Shown: positions 1-9,590 of the stretch, in pieces
Numbering within the stretch: position 1 is the first letter of the stretch
Layout of the letters: the number at the start of each line of letters is the position of its first letter
Made by a program: the position numbers and the translations under genes
Origin: Paracoccaceae bacterium
GTDB lineage: Bacteria; Pseudomonadota; Alphaproteobacteria; Rhodobacterales; Rhodobacteraceae
Assembly (NCBI GenBank): GCA_021647745.1
Contig: JAKIUB010000012.1
Location: 1-64,000, forward strand
Reading direction: 5' to 3'
DNA: 64,000 nucleotides
Notes under the pieces: generated by a model
The model's database searches: none
What the model saw: only the letters and a program-made list of their open reading frames with translations
Told to the model about the DNA's origin: nothing

Positions 1-1
1 T

Positions 2-988
2 CTGGCGGGGCAAGCGGCGGAGATCTGCAAGGCCGATTTGATGAGCGAGATGGTCTATGAATTCCCCGAGCTGCAAGGGCTGATGGGGCGGTATTATGCC
101 GAGAAGGCTGGGATGCCTGCCGAAGTGGCCAATGCCTGCGAGCAACACTGGCAGCCGCTTGGGCCAAGCGATGATGTGCCAAGCGAGGCGGTATCCGTGG
201 CCGTGGCGCTGGCGGATAAGATTGATACGCTGACGGGCTTCTGGGCGATTGACGAAAAGCCGACGGGCAGCAAGGACCCGTTTGCTTTGCGTCGTGCCGC
301 GCTGGGGGTTATAAGGTTGGTGCTGGAGAATGGGGTTCGGGTTGGCCTGAACTCAGTATTCGTAGAAAAAGTTTCTAAACACAAGACACGGGTTAATTTG
401 TTCGGTCCTAAAGCTCAGGGCGAAAAGATCATTTTTGATCCGGCGTTTCCCGGAGCAATGGCGAAAAATCTCCTCTCCTTCTTCCACGACCGCCTCAAAG
501 TCTATCTCAAAGACAAGGGCATCCGGCATGATGTCATCGACGCCTGCCTGAAAATGCCCGGCAATGATGACCTCACTCTGCTGAATAAGCGCGCCGAGGC
601 GTTGCAAGCCTTTCTGAACAGTGATGACGGCGAAAACCTGTTGCAGGGCTATAAGCGCGCCGCCAACATCCTGAAGGCCGAGGAATCGAGAGACGGCGTC
701 GCCTATGAAGGTGCGCCGGATGTAAAATTCGCCGAAGAGCCAGTCGAGCAAGCCCTGTTCAAAGCGCTGGCCGAGGCTGACCCAAAAATCGAAGCTGCCC
801 TCAATGCCGAGGATATCGAAGTCGCCATGGCCGCCCTCGCAGCCCTGCGCGCCCCGATTGACAGCTTCTTTGACGGGGTGCAGGTGAATGCCGACAGCGC
901 GATCGTGCGGCGCAACCGGCTTTGCCTGCTCAATGAAATCCGCGAGGTCATGCACAAGGTTGCCATATTCTCCGAGATTAGCGGCTAG
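2..988 (+). CDS. glyS: Glycyl-tRNA synthetase beta subunit, C-terminal part (5' end outside window)
   Basis: The reading frame is already open at the left edge, so the start lies outside the window; 328 residues of the C-terminal half are present. The visible start of this part ([18 protein letters not shown], then [13 protein letters not shown]) is the conserved core of the beta subunit, which carries the HD-like and anticodon-binding regions of the alpha2-beta2 bacterial enzyme. The enzyme charges tRNA-Gly with glycine using ATP in the cytoplasm. The C-terminal tail (a helical stretch ending in [12 protein letters not shown]) matches the usual DALR-type anticodon-binding end. A PPDK-like gene follows after about 150 bases, an order I know from other Rhodobacterales. 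Confidence 0.95.
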   Translation: MAGQAAEICKADLMSEMVYEFPELQGLMGRYYAEKAGMPAEVANACEQHWQPLGPSDDVPSEAVSVAVALADKIDTLTGFWAIDEKPTGSKDPFALRRAALGVIRLVLENGVRVGLNSVFVEKVSKHKTRVNLFGPKAQGEKIIFDPAFPGAMAKNLLSFFHDRLKVYLKDKGIRHDVIDACLKMPGNDDLTLLNKRAEALQAFLNSDDGENLLQGYKRAANILKAEESRDGVAYEGAPDVKFAEEPVEQALFKALAEADPKIEAALNAEDIEVAMAALAALRAPIDSFFDGVQVNADSAIVRRNRLCLLNEIREVMHKVAIFSEISG

Positions 989-1141
989 GCGCACCGAGCG
1001 CAGCGAGGCCACGGCGCCGCCGCGCATTTTTCCTCTGGCAAAATGCACTCTACTTATCGGTGCAGATAGCGGTGCCTTTTCCCATTGCCAAAGTGCGCGC
1101 ACCCACTATGCTGCACTGCAACGAAATAGCGGGGCCGCGTA

Positions 1142-3610
1142 ATGATCGCACTTGATGGCAAAACCGAGCTGGATGCCGAGCAGTATGGCACCCGCGCCTA
1201 CCGTTTGGCCAAAATGGCCACGCTTGGCCTGCCGGTGCCGCAAGGGGTGGTGCTATCGGCGGCCGTTGTTATCAAGATCGCCGAAACCGGCGAGGTGCCT
1301 CGCATGCCCGAAGGCCTGCTGGACGGGTTGCTTTCACTTCGGGCCTCGCCGCTCAATCCCGAATGGGGCGGGCCGACTGCAATATTGAATATTGGTATCA
1401 GCGATAAAACCTTGCCCGATGTCGGCACCGAAGCCGCCTATCTGCTTTACCGCCGTTTTATCCAGAGCTACGCTACCAATGTCGCCGGGCTTGAGCCGGA
1501 AGATTTTGACGCTGACATTCCAGATGGCGAAGAGCGGATCGCCCGCTGCAAGGCTGCCTATCGCTTTGAGGCGGACGAAGAGTTTCCTCAAGACCCGCGG
1601 GCACAGCTCAAGGCCTGTATTCTGCATATGGCACGGGCATGGAACCGCCCTTCGGCCAGAATATTGCGGCAGGCCAAAGGTGCGCCCGAAGATGCCGGCG
1701 TGGCGCTGATTGTGCAGCGCATGGCGCTTGGCATCGGGCGGGGCTGCACCGGTGCGGGGGTAGCACAAACCGTAGATGAAAAGAGCGGCACGCCTCGGCT
1801 TTGGGGCAGGTATTTGCCGCAATCCCAAGGGCAGGATGCCTTGATTGGCGCGCGCGAGGCGCTGGGGGTCGAGACCTTGCCCGCTGCTGTGCAAGATGGG
1901 CTTTTGGCCGCGGGAGAGACCCTTGCGCGGGGCTTTGGCGATGCCTTTCAGGTGGAATTCACGGTGCAGGACGGGCGACTCTGGCTGCTGGATGCCTTTC
2001 CGGCCAGGCGCTCGTCGGTTGCGGCGCTGCGCATTAATATTGACCTTGCCGAGGCTGGCATCATTAGTAAATCCGACGCAATTTTGCGCACCGAACCGCA
2101 AACACTTGGAGACCATCTTCACCCGCAAATCGCGGCAGATGCTACGCGGGATATTTTAGCGACCGGGCTTTCGGCCAGTCCGGGGGCTGCTACCGGGCGG
2201 GTGGTTTTTAGCCCCGAGGCGGCAATGACCATGGCCGCGCAGGGGCAGGCGGCGATACTTGTGCGGGTCGAGACCGGCGCTGATGATATCCGTGGTATCC
2301 ATGCGGCCGCCGGTGTGCTGACCTTGCGCGGTGGCATGACCAGCCACGCGGCCGTGATTGCGCGCGGCCTCGGGGTGCCGTGTATTGTGGGCGCGGGCGA
2401 GCTGCGCCTTGATGATGGTTGGCTGTTATGCCCGGACGGGCGGCGGCTGGAGGCCGGTGCCCAGATCACGGTTGACGGCACTTCGGGGCAGGTGCTGGCC
2501 GGCACCGCCGAGATGACCCAGCCCAATCTTGGTGGCCCGTTCAATACCCTGATGGCATGGGCAGACGAGGTGCGCGAATTGCAAGTGCGTGCCAATGCCG
2601 ATACCCCGAGCGATGCGCGCCTTGCCCGGCGTTTCGGGGTGGACGGTATCGGGCTTTGTCGCACGGAGCATATGTTTTTTGCCGCCGAGCGAGTGCAGGT
2701 GATGCGCGAGATGATCCTTGCGCCGGATGCGGGCGCACGCCGCGAGGCGCTTGACCGTTTGCTGCCGATGCAAAAGGCGGATTTTGTCGAGCTGTTCGAG
2801 ATTATGCACGGCCTGCCGGTGACCATCCGCCTGTTGGACCCGCCGCTGCACGAGTTTATGCCCGTGGACGAGGCGGGCATTGCCGCTTTGGCGCAAGCGA
2901 TGGGCATGAGTGTGGTGCAGGTGCGGCGTCGGGCCGAAGAGCTGAGCGAAGTCAACCCGATGTTGGGCAAAAGAGGGGTGCGCATCGGCATCACCATGCC
3001 CGAAATATACGAAATGCAGGTCCGCGCGATCTTTGAGGCCGCTGCACATGTTTTTGCCATTACCGGAGAGGCTGTGGTGCCCGAAATTATGATCCCTCTG
3101 GTATCGGCCAATCGCGAGGTCGAGCTGATAAAAGCGAGGATCGAGGCGGTGGGGGCGGATGTTGGTGGCAAGGTAGCCTATAAGCTCGGGGTGATGGTCG
3201 AGACTCCGCGGGCGGCTTTGCGCGCCGGTGATCTGGCCGAGAGCAGCGCCTTTCTCAGCTTTGGCACCAATGATCTGACCCAGATGACCTATGGCCTGTC
3301 GCGCGATGACGCAGGAAGGTTTATGCGTGAATATGTCCAGCAGGGGGTGTTCGCCGAAGACCCGTTTCATAGCCTTGATGTAGAGGGGGTGGGGGAATTG
3401 CTGTTGATCGCTGCCCAGCGCGGGCGGGCGGCCAACCCCGATCTGGTGCTTGGCATGTGCGGCGAGCATGGCGGAGATCCCGCTTCGGTGCGCTTTTGCA
3501 AGGTGGCGGGGTTTGATTATGTATCCTGCTCGCCCTACAGGGTGCCGATTGCCCGGTTGGCGGCAGCGCAGGCCAGCTTGCTTCAGGCAGTAGGGGCTGC
3601 GTCAAATTGA
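1142..3610 (+). CDS. PEP-utilising enzyme, pyruvate phosphate dikinase-like, with altered ATP-grasp half
   Basis: This 822-residue protein has the PPDK domain order. The central phosphohistidine domain is intact (GGMTSHAAVIARGLG, with the phosphorylated His near residue 402), and so is the C-terminal PEP/pyruvate barrel (RLLDPPLHEF, GVMVETPRAAL, FGTNDLTQMTYG, GMCGEHGGDP with the catalytic Cys). The N-terminal nucleotide-binding half is shorter than usual and lacks expected motifs. Where PPDK has RSGARASMPGMMDT this protein reads RASPLNPEWGGPTA, and the LQTRxGKR-like segment reads LLDAFPARRSS. Canonical PPDK interconverts pyruvate + ATP + Pi with PEP + AMP + PPi and is usually about 880 residues. 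The C-terminal half chemistry seems preserved, while ATP use is doubtful. It follows glyS on the same strand. Confidence 0.8.
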   Translation: MIALDGKTELDAEQYGTRAYRLAKMATLGLPVPQGVVLSAAVVIKIAETGEVPRMPEGLLDGLLSLRASPLNPEWGGPTAILNIGISDKTLPDVGTEAAYLLYRRFIQSYATNVAGLEPEDFDADIPDGEERIARCKAAYRFEADEEFPQDPRAQLKACILHMARAWNRPSARILRQAKGAPEDAGVALIVQRMALGIGRGCTGAGVAQTVDEKSGTPRLWGRYLPQSQGQDALIGAREALGVETLPAAVQDGLLAAGETLARGFGDAFQVEFTVQDGRLWLLDAFPARRSSVAALRINIDLAEAGIISKSDAILRTEPQTLGDHLHPQIAADATRDILATGLSASPGAATGRVVFSPEAAMTMAAQGQAAILVRVETGADDIRGIHAAAGVLTLRGGMTSHAAVIARGLGVPCIVGAGELRLDDGWLLCPDGRRLEAGAQITVDGTSGQVLAGTAEMTQPNLGGPFNTLMAWADEVRELQVRANADTPSDARLARRFGVDGIGLCRTEHMFFAAERVQVMREMILAPDAGARREALDRLLPMQKADFVELFEIMHGLPVTIRLLDPPLHEFMPVDEAGIAALAQAMGMSVVQVRRRAEELSEVNPMLGKRGVRIGITMPEIYEMQVRAIFEAAAHVFAITGEAVVPEIMIPLVSANREVELIKARIEAVGADVGGKVAYKLGVMVETPRAALRAGDLAESSAFLSFGTNDLTQMTYGLSRDDAGRFMREYVQQGVFAEDPFHSLDVEGVGELLLIAAQRGRAANPDLVLGMCGEHGGDPASVRFCKVAGFDYVSCSPYRVPIARLAAAQASLLQAVGAASN

Positions 3611-3726
3611 CATAAGCCTTGCGGGTGTAGGCAGAGACTCCCATATCGGGGGAGAATCGCGTAGACTGCCGGTGCGCCGCCAGCCAAGGCGGATATCGAA
3701 ATTTGCAAATGACGGAGGTCGACGGC

Positions 3727-4545
3727 TTGTCGATGGTCAACCAATTTGGCATTTTCAAGAAACTGGCTGTAGTGGCCATTACTGTTGCTGTGCCCGGATT
3801 ATTTTTGCTTGGCGTGGTAAATAGCAGCCCGCAGCAAGCTCCGAAAGATGTTGATAATCTTGTGGTGGGGCAGATCGTGGCGATGAAATCACTTGAGCGT
3901 GCGGTGATGGGAAACCTGACCGTGGACCGGCTTTCGGAGCTGGGCGGGGTCGGGGTTTTGGCAGGTCGTCCGCTGACGGGCAAAGGGCAGGGTATGCGGA
4001 TTATCCGTGATGCCCTCGCCCGCTCCGAGGTTGATGCCGAAGCGGTGCAGCTGGTTTCGGCGGCGCAATCGGAGCGGGCGCAGAGCGAGATTCCAGCCAC
4101 GATTGCGAGCTTTAACCGGAGTATTCTCGATGCCATGCCGCCCGTGAGCGGTGACAAGCAATGGCAATGTCTGGCTGAAGCACTTTATTTTGAAGCGCGG
4201 GGCGAGGCTTTGATTGGGCAAATTGCGGTGGCCGAGGTTATCCTCAACCGGGTGGATTCCGAACGTTTTCCCTCGTCGATATGTTCGGTGGTGCAGCAGG
4301 GAGCCGAGCGGCGCAATGCCTGCCAGTTTTCCTATAACTGCGATGGTAATGACGAGCGGATTGGTAGTTCTACAACCTATGAGCGGCTGGAAAAATTGGC
4401 AGCGGTGATGATCGGCGGGCGTGAGCGCAAGCTGACAGACGGGGCGTTGTTTTATCATGCCAACAGCGTAACACCGCGCTGGGCGGCCAAGCTTGAGCGC
4501 ACGGCTGTGATCGGTGCGCACCTGTTTTACCGCTATCCTTCCTAG
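3727..4545 (+). CDS. Cell wall hydrolase, SleB (Hydrolase_2) family
   Basis: The C-terminal half carries the SleB-type domain (CLAEALYFEARGEALIGQIA, then VILNRV and CQFSYNCDG), a lysozyme-like fold that cleaves peptidoglycan; the Glu of YFEARGE is the likely catalytic acid. An N-terminal hydrophobic segment (about residues 12-30) is a signal anchor, so the enzyme should face the periplasm. I place the start at the TTG at 3727 because GGAGG at 3714-3718 lies 8 bases ahead of it. The ATG at 3733 is the alternative, and ATGs at 3703 and 3709 would put the GGAGG inside the gene. The product is then about 272 residues. The gene converges on the EamA gene and overlaps its end by 4 bases. Confidence 0.8.
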   Translation: MSMVNQFGIFKKLAVVAITVAVPGLFLLGVVNSSPQQAPKDVDNLVVGQIVAMKSLERAVMGNLTVDRLSELGGVGVLAGRPLTGKGQGMRIIRDALARSEVDAEAVQLVSAAQSERAQSEIPATIASFNRSILDAMPPVSGDKQWQCLAEALYFEARGEALIGQIAVAEVILNRVDSERFPSSICSVVQQGAERRNACQFSYNCDGNDERIGSSTTYERLEKLAAVMIGGRERKLTDGALFYHANSVTPRWAAKLERTAVIGAHLFYRYPS

Positions 4546-5435
4546 CGGGTTTTTCTTGGTCCGATCTGGGAAATGGCAAGGCCGGCAAGAATAAGCCCGA
4601 GCGCCCAGATAAAACTGCCGGGCAAAGTTTCATCCAAAACCACCATACCGATGACCACAGCCCAGATTGGCACCTGATAATTAACCAGCGACAAAAACGG
4701 TGGCCCTGCGGTTTTGACAATATAGACAAGCATGATTGTCGCCAGCGCGGTCGGGAATATACCGAGATAGAGCTGACCGAGCAGGGCGGGCAGGGTCACC
4801 GCTGCGGGCACGCCCTCGGCAATCAAGGCAACGGGGAGCGATATAATGCTGCCCGCAATCAGGGCAGCGGCGCTAAAGGCAATGGCCTCGCCTTGCGGCG
4901 CCAAACGGGTAAGAACCGAGCCGACCGCATAGCACATACTGGCGATGATACAGGCGATGCGCGCGATGTTTTCGATATCTCCGCCGCCTGATTGCAGTAT
5001 CCGGCCCGGTCCGATCAGCACCACAACCCCGATAAACCCTACCCCGAAACCGGCAGCTTTTTTCGGGGTGAGTCGCATGCCCGGGATCAGAAAATGTGAC
5101 AGGGGCAGCACAAGGAGCGGCACAACAGCCATGGTAATTCCGGCATATCCCGAGGTGACATATTGCTGCGCCCACGAGAGTAGCGTGAAGGGGATGGCAT
5201 TGGAAAACAGCCCCATGCCGATGGCAAAAAACCATATACGGCGGTTTTTTGGCAGGCCTATACCCATGGCATAGCTGATCGAGGTCAGCAAAATAGCGGC
5301 GAGGGTGATGCGATAGGCGGCAATGCTGATCGGGCCGATGCTTTGCAGGGCCTTCTCCACGCCAAGAAAGCTTGCCCCCCAGATCATGCCGAGAGCGAGC
5401 AACAGGCTCCATTGCAGCAGGCCGGGGCGGGTCAT
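4542..5435 (-). CDS. EamA/DMT-family transporter
   Basis: The protein has 297 residues and about ten hydrophobic segments in two EamA repeats, typical of drug/metabolite exporters of the RhaT/YdcZ-like superfamily. The N-terminus (LALGMIWGASFLGVEKAL) and the end of repeat two (VVIGMVVLDETLPGSFIWAL) match the usual EamA pattern. It is likely an inner-membrane exporter or permease of small metabolites; the substrate cannot be read from sequence. AAGGA lies about 8 bases ahead of the ATG. It is transcribed away from serC and converges on the SleB gene. A second EamA protein lies at 38.9-39.8 kb. Confidence 0.85.
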   Translation of the reverse strand: MTRPGLLQWSLLLALGMIWGASFLGVEKALQSIGPISIAAYRITLAAILLTSISYAMGIGLPKNRRIWFFAIGMGLFSNAIPFTLLSWAQQYVTSGYAGITMAVVPLLVLPLSHFLIPGMRLTPKKAAGFGVGFIGVVVLIGPGRILQSGGGDIENIARIACIIASMCYAVGSVLTRLAPQGEAIAFSAAALIAGSIISLPVALIAEGVPAAVTLPALLGQLYLGIFPTALATIMLVYIVKTAGPPFLSLVNYQVPIWAVVIGMVVLDETLPGSFIWALGLILAGLAISQIGPRKTR

Positions 5436-5596
5436 ATTTTTATTCCTTTATCGGAGTTTTGCCACGCTAGCCGATCAGTGGGCGAAAGGAAAACCAAGAT
5501 TGGTGATTGTATGTATCAATGATCGTGTATGGCGGTAAAGGCGGCGGGGGCGGATTGCGATATCGAACAATACTGGCACTCGATCACGGCCTTGCG

Positions 5597-5707
5597 ACAT
5601 ATTATCTCTTGATCTGTGCCACCGCTTGGGGGTATCAGCGCGACGGGCAGGTCGTCGGAATAAGCGCGAGCGATGGTCGGCTCAGAAATATCGCGCTGAT
5701 GAAGGAG
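5597..5707 (+). promoter_or_regulatory. Structured 5' leader of serC, candidate serC RNA motif
   Basis: Directly upstream of serC a 10-bp perfect helix can form between ATCAGCGCGA (5634-5643) and TCGCGCTGAT (5691-5700). Its right arm ends one base before the AAGGAG ribosome binding site at 5702-5707. A second copy of AGCGCGA (5663-5669) is also complementary to TCGCGCT (5691-5697), so two helices are mutually exclusive. A small hairpin GAGC/GCTC lies at 5668-5683. A TATTAT at 5597-5602 is a possible -10 that would give a leader of about 105 bases. A conserved serC RNA motif upstream of serC-serA in alphaproteobacteria has been described; assignment to it here is from position and structure, not from a covariance search. 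Confidence 0.6.
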
Positions 5708-5713
5708 CCATCT

Positions 5714-6889
5714 ATGAGCTTCCCCCTACCGCCGCAGGTCAAGCCTGCGCGCCCCGAATTCTCATCTGGTCCATGCCCCAAACGCCCCGGTTGGTCTTTT
5801 GACACCGTCGCTTCGCGTGCCTTTCTTGGCCGCTCGCACCGTGCTGCTGCTCCCAAGGCGCAGCTCAAGGGGGTGATCGATAAAATGGCTAAAATCTTGC
5901 AAGTGCCAAGCGATTACCGGGTTGGCATTGTGCCGGCCTCCGATACCGGCGCGGTTGAAATGGCACTGTGGTCGCTCTTGGGTGCGCGGCCCGTTGATGT
6001 GCTGGCATGGGAAAGTTTTGGTGCTGGCTGGGCGAGTGATATCGCCAATCAGCTCAAGCTTGATGATGTGAACAAGCTGACCGCCGGCTATGGCGAGCTG
6101 CCTGACCTCTTAAAGGTGCGCCCCGAGGCTGACATTGTTTTTACCTGGAACGGCACTACCTCTGGCGCGCGAGTGCCCAATGGCGACTGGATAGCGGATG
6201 ATCGCGAGGGGCTGACCATTTGTGATGCCACCTCGGCGGCGTTTGCGCAGGAATTGCCGTGGGAAAAGCTGGATGTAACGACTTTTAGCTGGCAAAAAGC
6301 CATGGGCGGCGAGGGGGCACACGGGGTGATTATTCTTAGCCCTCGCGCCGTGGAGCGGCTGGAGAATTACACTCCGCCATGGCCCTTGCCAAAAATCTTT
6401 CGCCTGACCAAAGGCGGCAAGCTGATCGAGGGCATTTTCAGTGGCGCAACCATCAACACGCCCTCGATGCTGGCCGTGGCTGACGCCGATGATGCGCTGG
6501 ACTGGATGGCCCGGATTGGTGGTCTAAAAGCCACCCGCGCCCGCGCCGATGCCAATTTTGCGGCGCTTCAGGCATGGGTGGATGGCTCCGGCTGGGCCGA
6601 GAATCTGGTGTTGGTGCCCGAGCAGCGCTCCAACACTTCGGTGTGCCTGAAGATCGTTGATCCGGCGATTGCGGGGCTTGATGAGGGGGTGCAAAAGGCT
6701 TTTGTTAAAACCGTGGTCAAGCTGCTGGATGAGGCCGGGGCCGCCTATGATATTGGCGGTTACCGCGATGCCCCCGCAGGCCTGCGCATCTGGTGCGGGG
6801 CAACGGTGGATGTGGCGGATATCAAGGCCCTGACCCCGTGGCTCGACTGGGCATTTGAAACTGCCAAAACCAATTTTAAGGAGGCCTAA
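5714..6889 (+). CDS. serC: Phosphoserine aminotransferase
   Basis: This PLP enzyme converts 3-phosphohydroxypyruvate and glutamate to phosphoserine and 2-oxoglutarate, step two of serine synthesis. The start at 5714 gives 391 residues and [20 protein letters not shown]. It is chosen over upstream in-frame starts because AAGGAG lies 7 bases ahead and the N-terminus is the conserved one of the alphaproteobacterial SerC type. The PLP lysine is in [14 protein letters not shown], and [10 protein letters not shown] is the conserved substrate-binding loop. The serA gene follows after one base pair, so the two are translationally linked. The pair lies behind a structured leader (5597-5707), which suggests RNA-level control. 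Confidence 0.95.
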   Translation: MSFPLPPQVKPARPEFSSGPCPKRPGWSFDTVASRAFLGRSHRAAAPKAQLKGVIDKMAKILQVPSDYRVGIVPASDTGAVEMALWSLLGARPVDVLAWESFGAGWASDIANQLKLDDVNKLTAGYGELPDLLKVRPEADIVFTWNGTTSGARVPNGDWIADDREGLTICDATSAAFAQELPWEKLDVTTFSWQKAMGGEGAHGVIILSPRAVERLENYTPPWPLPKIFRLTKGGKLIEGIFSGATINTPSMLAVADADDALDWMARIGGLKATRARADANFAALQAWVDGSGWAENLVLVPEQRSNTSVCLKIVDPAIAGLDEGVQKAFVKTVVKLLDEAGAAYDIGGYRDAPAGLRIWCGATVDVADIKALTPWLDWAFETAKTNFKEA

Positions 6890-6890
6890 A

Positions 6891-8483
6891 ATGCCCAAAG
6901 TTCTTATATCCGACAAACTCAGCACCGCCGCCGTTCAAATCTTCAAAGACAACGGGGTGGAGGTGGATTTTCAGCCTGATCTGGGCAAAGATCCGGCAAG
7001 GCTCGCTGAAATCATTGGCAATTATGATGGTCTTGCCATTCGTTCAGCTACCAAGGCCACGGCGGAGTTGATCGCCAAGGCAGATAATCTCAAGGTCATT
7101 GGCCGTGCTGGCATTGGGGTCGATAATGTTGACCTCGCGGCGGCCTCCGCCAAGGGGATCGTGGTGATGAACACGCCGTTTGGCAACTCGATCACCACCG
7201 CCGAGCACGCGATTGCCATGATGTTTGCGGTGGCGCGGCAAATTCCGGCGGCGGATGCCAGCACACAGGCGGGCAAGTGGGAAAAGTCCAAATTCATGGG
7301 CACCGAGATTAGCGGCAAAACCCTTGGTTTGATTGGCTCTGGTAACATTGGCTCGGTTGTGGCCAGCCGTGCAATTGGCTTGAAAATGAAGGTGATTGCT
7401 TATGATCCGTTCCTGTCCGAGGACCGTGCCAAGGCGATCGGGGTGACCAAGATTGAGGATATCGACGAGCTGCTGGGTCGGGCTGATTTCATCACGCTCC
7501 ACCTGCCCAAAACCGCCCAAACCGCCAATCTGCTCAGCGCCGAGCGCATTGCCAAAATCAAGCAAGGCGCTTACCTGATCAACTGTGCCCGTGGTGGTTT
7601 GGTAGATGAGGCAGCGGTGGCCGAGGCGCTGAAATCGGGCCAACTCAAAGGTGCGGCTTTTGATGTTTATGCGGATGAGCCAGCCAAGGAAAACGTGCTG
7701 TTTGGCTTGCCAAACGTGGTTTGCACCCCGCATCTTGGCGCGGCGACCTCCGAGGCGCAGGAAAACGTGGCGCTGCAAGTAGCCGAGCAGATGTCTGATT
7801 ATCTGGTGCGCGGCGCGATTTCCAACGCGATCAATGCCCCATCCGTAACCGCTGAAGAAGCGCCGGTGCTGAAGCCGTGGATCGGTTTGGCCGAAATGCT
7901 GGGCGGCTTTGCCGGGCAGGTGACCGATGGCCCGATCAAGGAGATCGAGATCGAGTTTGTTGGCAAGGTTGGCGAGTTGAACATGCAGCCGTTGGTGGCG
8001 GCGCTGACAGCGGCGCTGCTGAAGCCGCTGGTCGGGGAAGGCGGGGTAAACATGGTTTCGGCCCCGGTTGTGGCCCGGGATCGCGGCATTAAAATCACCG
8101 AAATTCGCAAGGACGAGCAGGGGGCTTTTGGCACCTATATGCGGCTGATTGTAACCTCCGAGAGCCAGCAACGCTCGGTGGCGGGCACCATCTATTCCGA
8201 CGGCAAGCCGCGCTTTATCCAGATCAAGGGCATCGGACTGGAGGCGGAGCCGCTGCCCTATATGCTTTACACCACCAATGCGGATATTCCGGGCTATATC
8301 GGCGCACTTGGCATGACCTTGGGAACACTTGGGGTGAATATCGCCACCTTTGCGCTGGGCCGTGTGGTGAAAGACGGCGAGGCGATTGCACTGGTCGGGG
8401 TGGATGCGCCGATTGATGATGAAACGCTAGAAACCATTGCCAGCCTACCACAGGTAAAGCAGGCCAAAGCGCTGGCATTTTGA
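6891..8483 (+). CDS. serA: D-3-phosphoglycerate dehydrogenase
   Basis: This 530-residue protein is the long, ACT-containing form. It oxidises 3-phosphoglycerate to 3-phosphohydroxypyruvate with NAD+, the first step of serine synthesis. The Rossmann motif is GLIGSGNIGSVVA. The catalytic Arg, Glu and His are in CARGGLVDE, in the region after VYADEPA, and in CTPHLGAATSEA. An intervening domain and a C-terminal ACT domain (from about residue 455, YTTNADIPGYIGALGMTLG) follow, the usual site of serine feedback. The start at 6891 has AAGGAGG just upstream and lies 1 base after the serC stop. A hairpin at 8502-8538 follows the stop. Confidence 0.96.
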   Translation: MPKVLISDKLSTAAVQIFKDNGVEVDFQPDLGKDPARLAEIIGNYDGLAIRSATKATAELIAKADNLKVIGRAGIGVDNVDLAAASAKGIVVMNTPFGNSITTAEHAIAMMFAVARQIPAADASTQAGKWEKSKFMGTEISGKTLGLIGSGNIGSVVASRAIGLKMKVIAYDPFLSEDRAKAIGVTKIEDIDELLGRADFITLHLPKTAQTANLLSAERIAKIKQGAYLINCARGGLVDEAAVAEALKSGQLKGAAFDVYADEPAKENVLFGLPNVVCTPHLGAATSEAQENVALQVAEQMSDYLVRGAISNAINAPSVTAEEAPVLKPWIGLAEMLGGFAGQVTDGPIKEIEIEFVGKVGELNMQPLVAALTAALLKPLVGEGGVNMVSAPVVARDRGIKITEIRKDEQGAFGTYMRLIVTSESQQRSVAGTIYSDGKPRFIQIKGIGLEAEPLPYMLYTTNADIPGYIGALGMTLGTLGVNIATFALGRVVKDGEAIALVGVDAPIDDETLETIASLPQVKQAKALAF

Positions 8484-8501
8484 TGCATAATTGAAAATGA
8501 C

Positions 8502-8538
8502 TTGCCACGGCACAGACCTTCGGGAATTGCCGTGGCAA
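8502..8538 (+). terminator. Hairpin after serA
   Basis: TTGCCACGGCA (8502-8512) pairs perfectly with TGCCGTGGCAA (8528-8538) around a 15-base loop. No run of T follows on the plus strand, so this is either a weak or Rho-assisted terminator or a transcript-end stabiliser. Confidence 0.45.
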
Positions 8539-8558
8539 AACCAATCCGGGGAACCTCT

Positions 8559-8621
8559 ATGGCTAAAGCACCGATAATCGCGCAAAAAACGCCTTATCCC
8601 GCTAAATGGTATCCGTCTTGA
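8559..8621 (+). other. Short ORF, possible N-terminal remnant of a CDGSH-type protein
   Basis: An ATG at 8559 with GGGGA about 8 bases upstream opens a 20-codon frame reading MAKAPIIAQKTPYPAKWYPS and then a stop. The first 14 residues resemble the start of small CDGSH iron-sulfur proteins, which often begin with PxIAQKxPYxV. No CDGSH cysteine/histidine motif follows in any frame, so if real this is a decayed gene. The similarity is short and could be chance. Confidence 0.2.
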
Positions 8622-8709
8622 TCAGGCTCTACCCGCGTCCATTCTCGATTTTGTTTTAGCGGTAGATTGGCCAGCATAATAAGCAGGATGCCCAAAAGTT
8701 CACAATGCC

Positions 8710-9399
8710 TTACTTTGACACCTCGCCAATACCACCATGCGCCAGCGACCAGCCCAGCGGGTCGGCAAAGAATTTTTCCACTTCGTCCAGTGTTTTGCTT
8801 TTGAAATAGTTGCCTGCTTTGGCCTCGGCCAGCACATCATGCCAGGTGGCGAGGTAGTGCAGCGTAATGTTGTGCTTTTTCAGGTTTTCAACCGTGTTCG
8901 GGAAAATATCATAGAAAAACACTAACGAGGTATGCTCACATACCCCGCCCGCCGCGCGGATGGCCTCGACAAATTTGATTTTCGAGCCGCCGTCAGTGGT
9001 CATATCTTCGGCCAGCAGCACTCGCTGGCCTTGGTGCAACACCCCCTCCACCTGCGAACCTTTGCCATACCCCTTGGGTTTTTTGCGCACATATTGCATC
9101 GGCAGGCCCATGCGGTCGGCCATCCACGCTCCGTAGGGGATACCGCCGGTCTCGCCGCCTGCCACACTGTCAAAAGCCTCAAAACCGACATCGCGCTGCA
9201 CAGAAGCCACCATGAAATCAATCAGGGTCGTGCGGATTGCGGGATAAGAAATAAGCTCGCGACAATCAATATAGCTGGGGGAAACGAGGCCGGAAGCCAG
9301 CTTATAGGGGTTTTCAATCTCGAAATTCACGGCTTTGATTTCCAGCAGCATACGGGCGGTAATGCGCGCCATCTCGGCGCTGTCGATAAAGGCGGTCAT
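8710..9399 (-). CDS. pyrE: Orotate phosphoribosyltransferase
   Basis: This 229-residue type I phosphoribosyltransferase makes orotidine 5'-phosphate from orotate and PRPP in de novo pyrimidine synthesis. The PRPP-binding motif is [15 protein letters not shown], the flexible-loop lysines are in [11 protein letters not shown], and the orotate-site region ([12 protein letters not shown]) lies near residue 45. The start has AAGGAGCC just upstream. The gene is alone on its strand; pyrC, often its neighbour, is not in the window. Confidence 0.93.
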   Translation of the reverse strand: MTAFIDSAEMARITARMLLEIKAVNFEIENPYKLASGLVSPSYIDCRELISYPAIRTTLIDFMVASVQRDVGFEAFDSVAGGETGGIPYGAWMADRMGLPMQYVRKKPKGYGKGSQVEGVLHQGQRVLLAEDMTTDGGSKIKFVEAIRAAGGVCEHTSLVFFYDIFPNTVENLKKHNITLHYLATWHDVLAEAKAGNYFKSKTLDEVEKFFADPLGWSLAHGGIGEVSK

Positions 9400-9590
9400 T
9401 GGTGGCTCCTTGCTGGGTTATTTTTTTTGCTATGAGGTCAGCTACCTTTTGTATTCGTGCCATAATTTGGTCAAGAGCTTTTGTCTCGTCACTAGGGTTG
9501 GAAATCGGTTGTACCACTGCTTAATAGCAAATAAATGCAGCATGGTAAGTGATGGACCTGTCCGCGTTTAGTTGCGAACACCTAACTCAT

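Noticed and set aside
9314..9517. A 67-codon frame upstream of and into pyrE
   Set aside because: It overlaps the start of pyrE in another frame, has no recognisable family and no clear ribosome site; it is likely chance.
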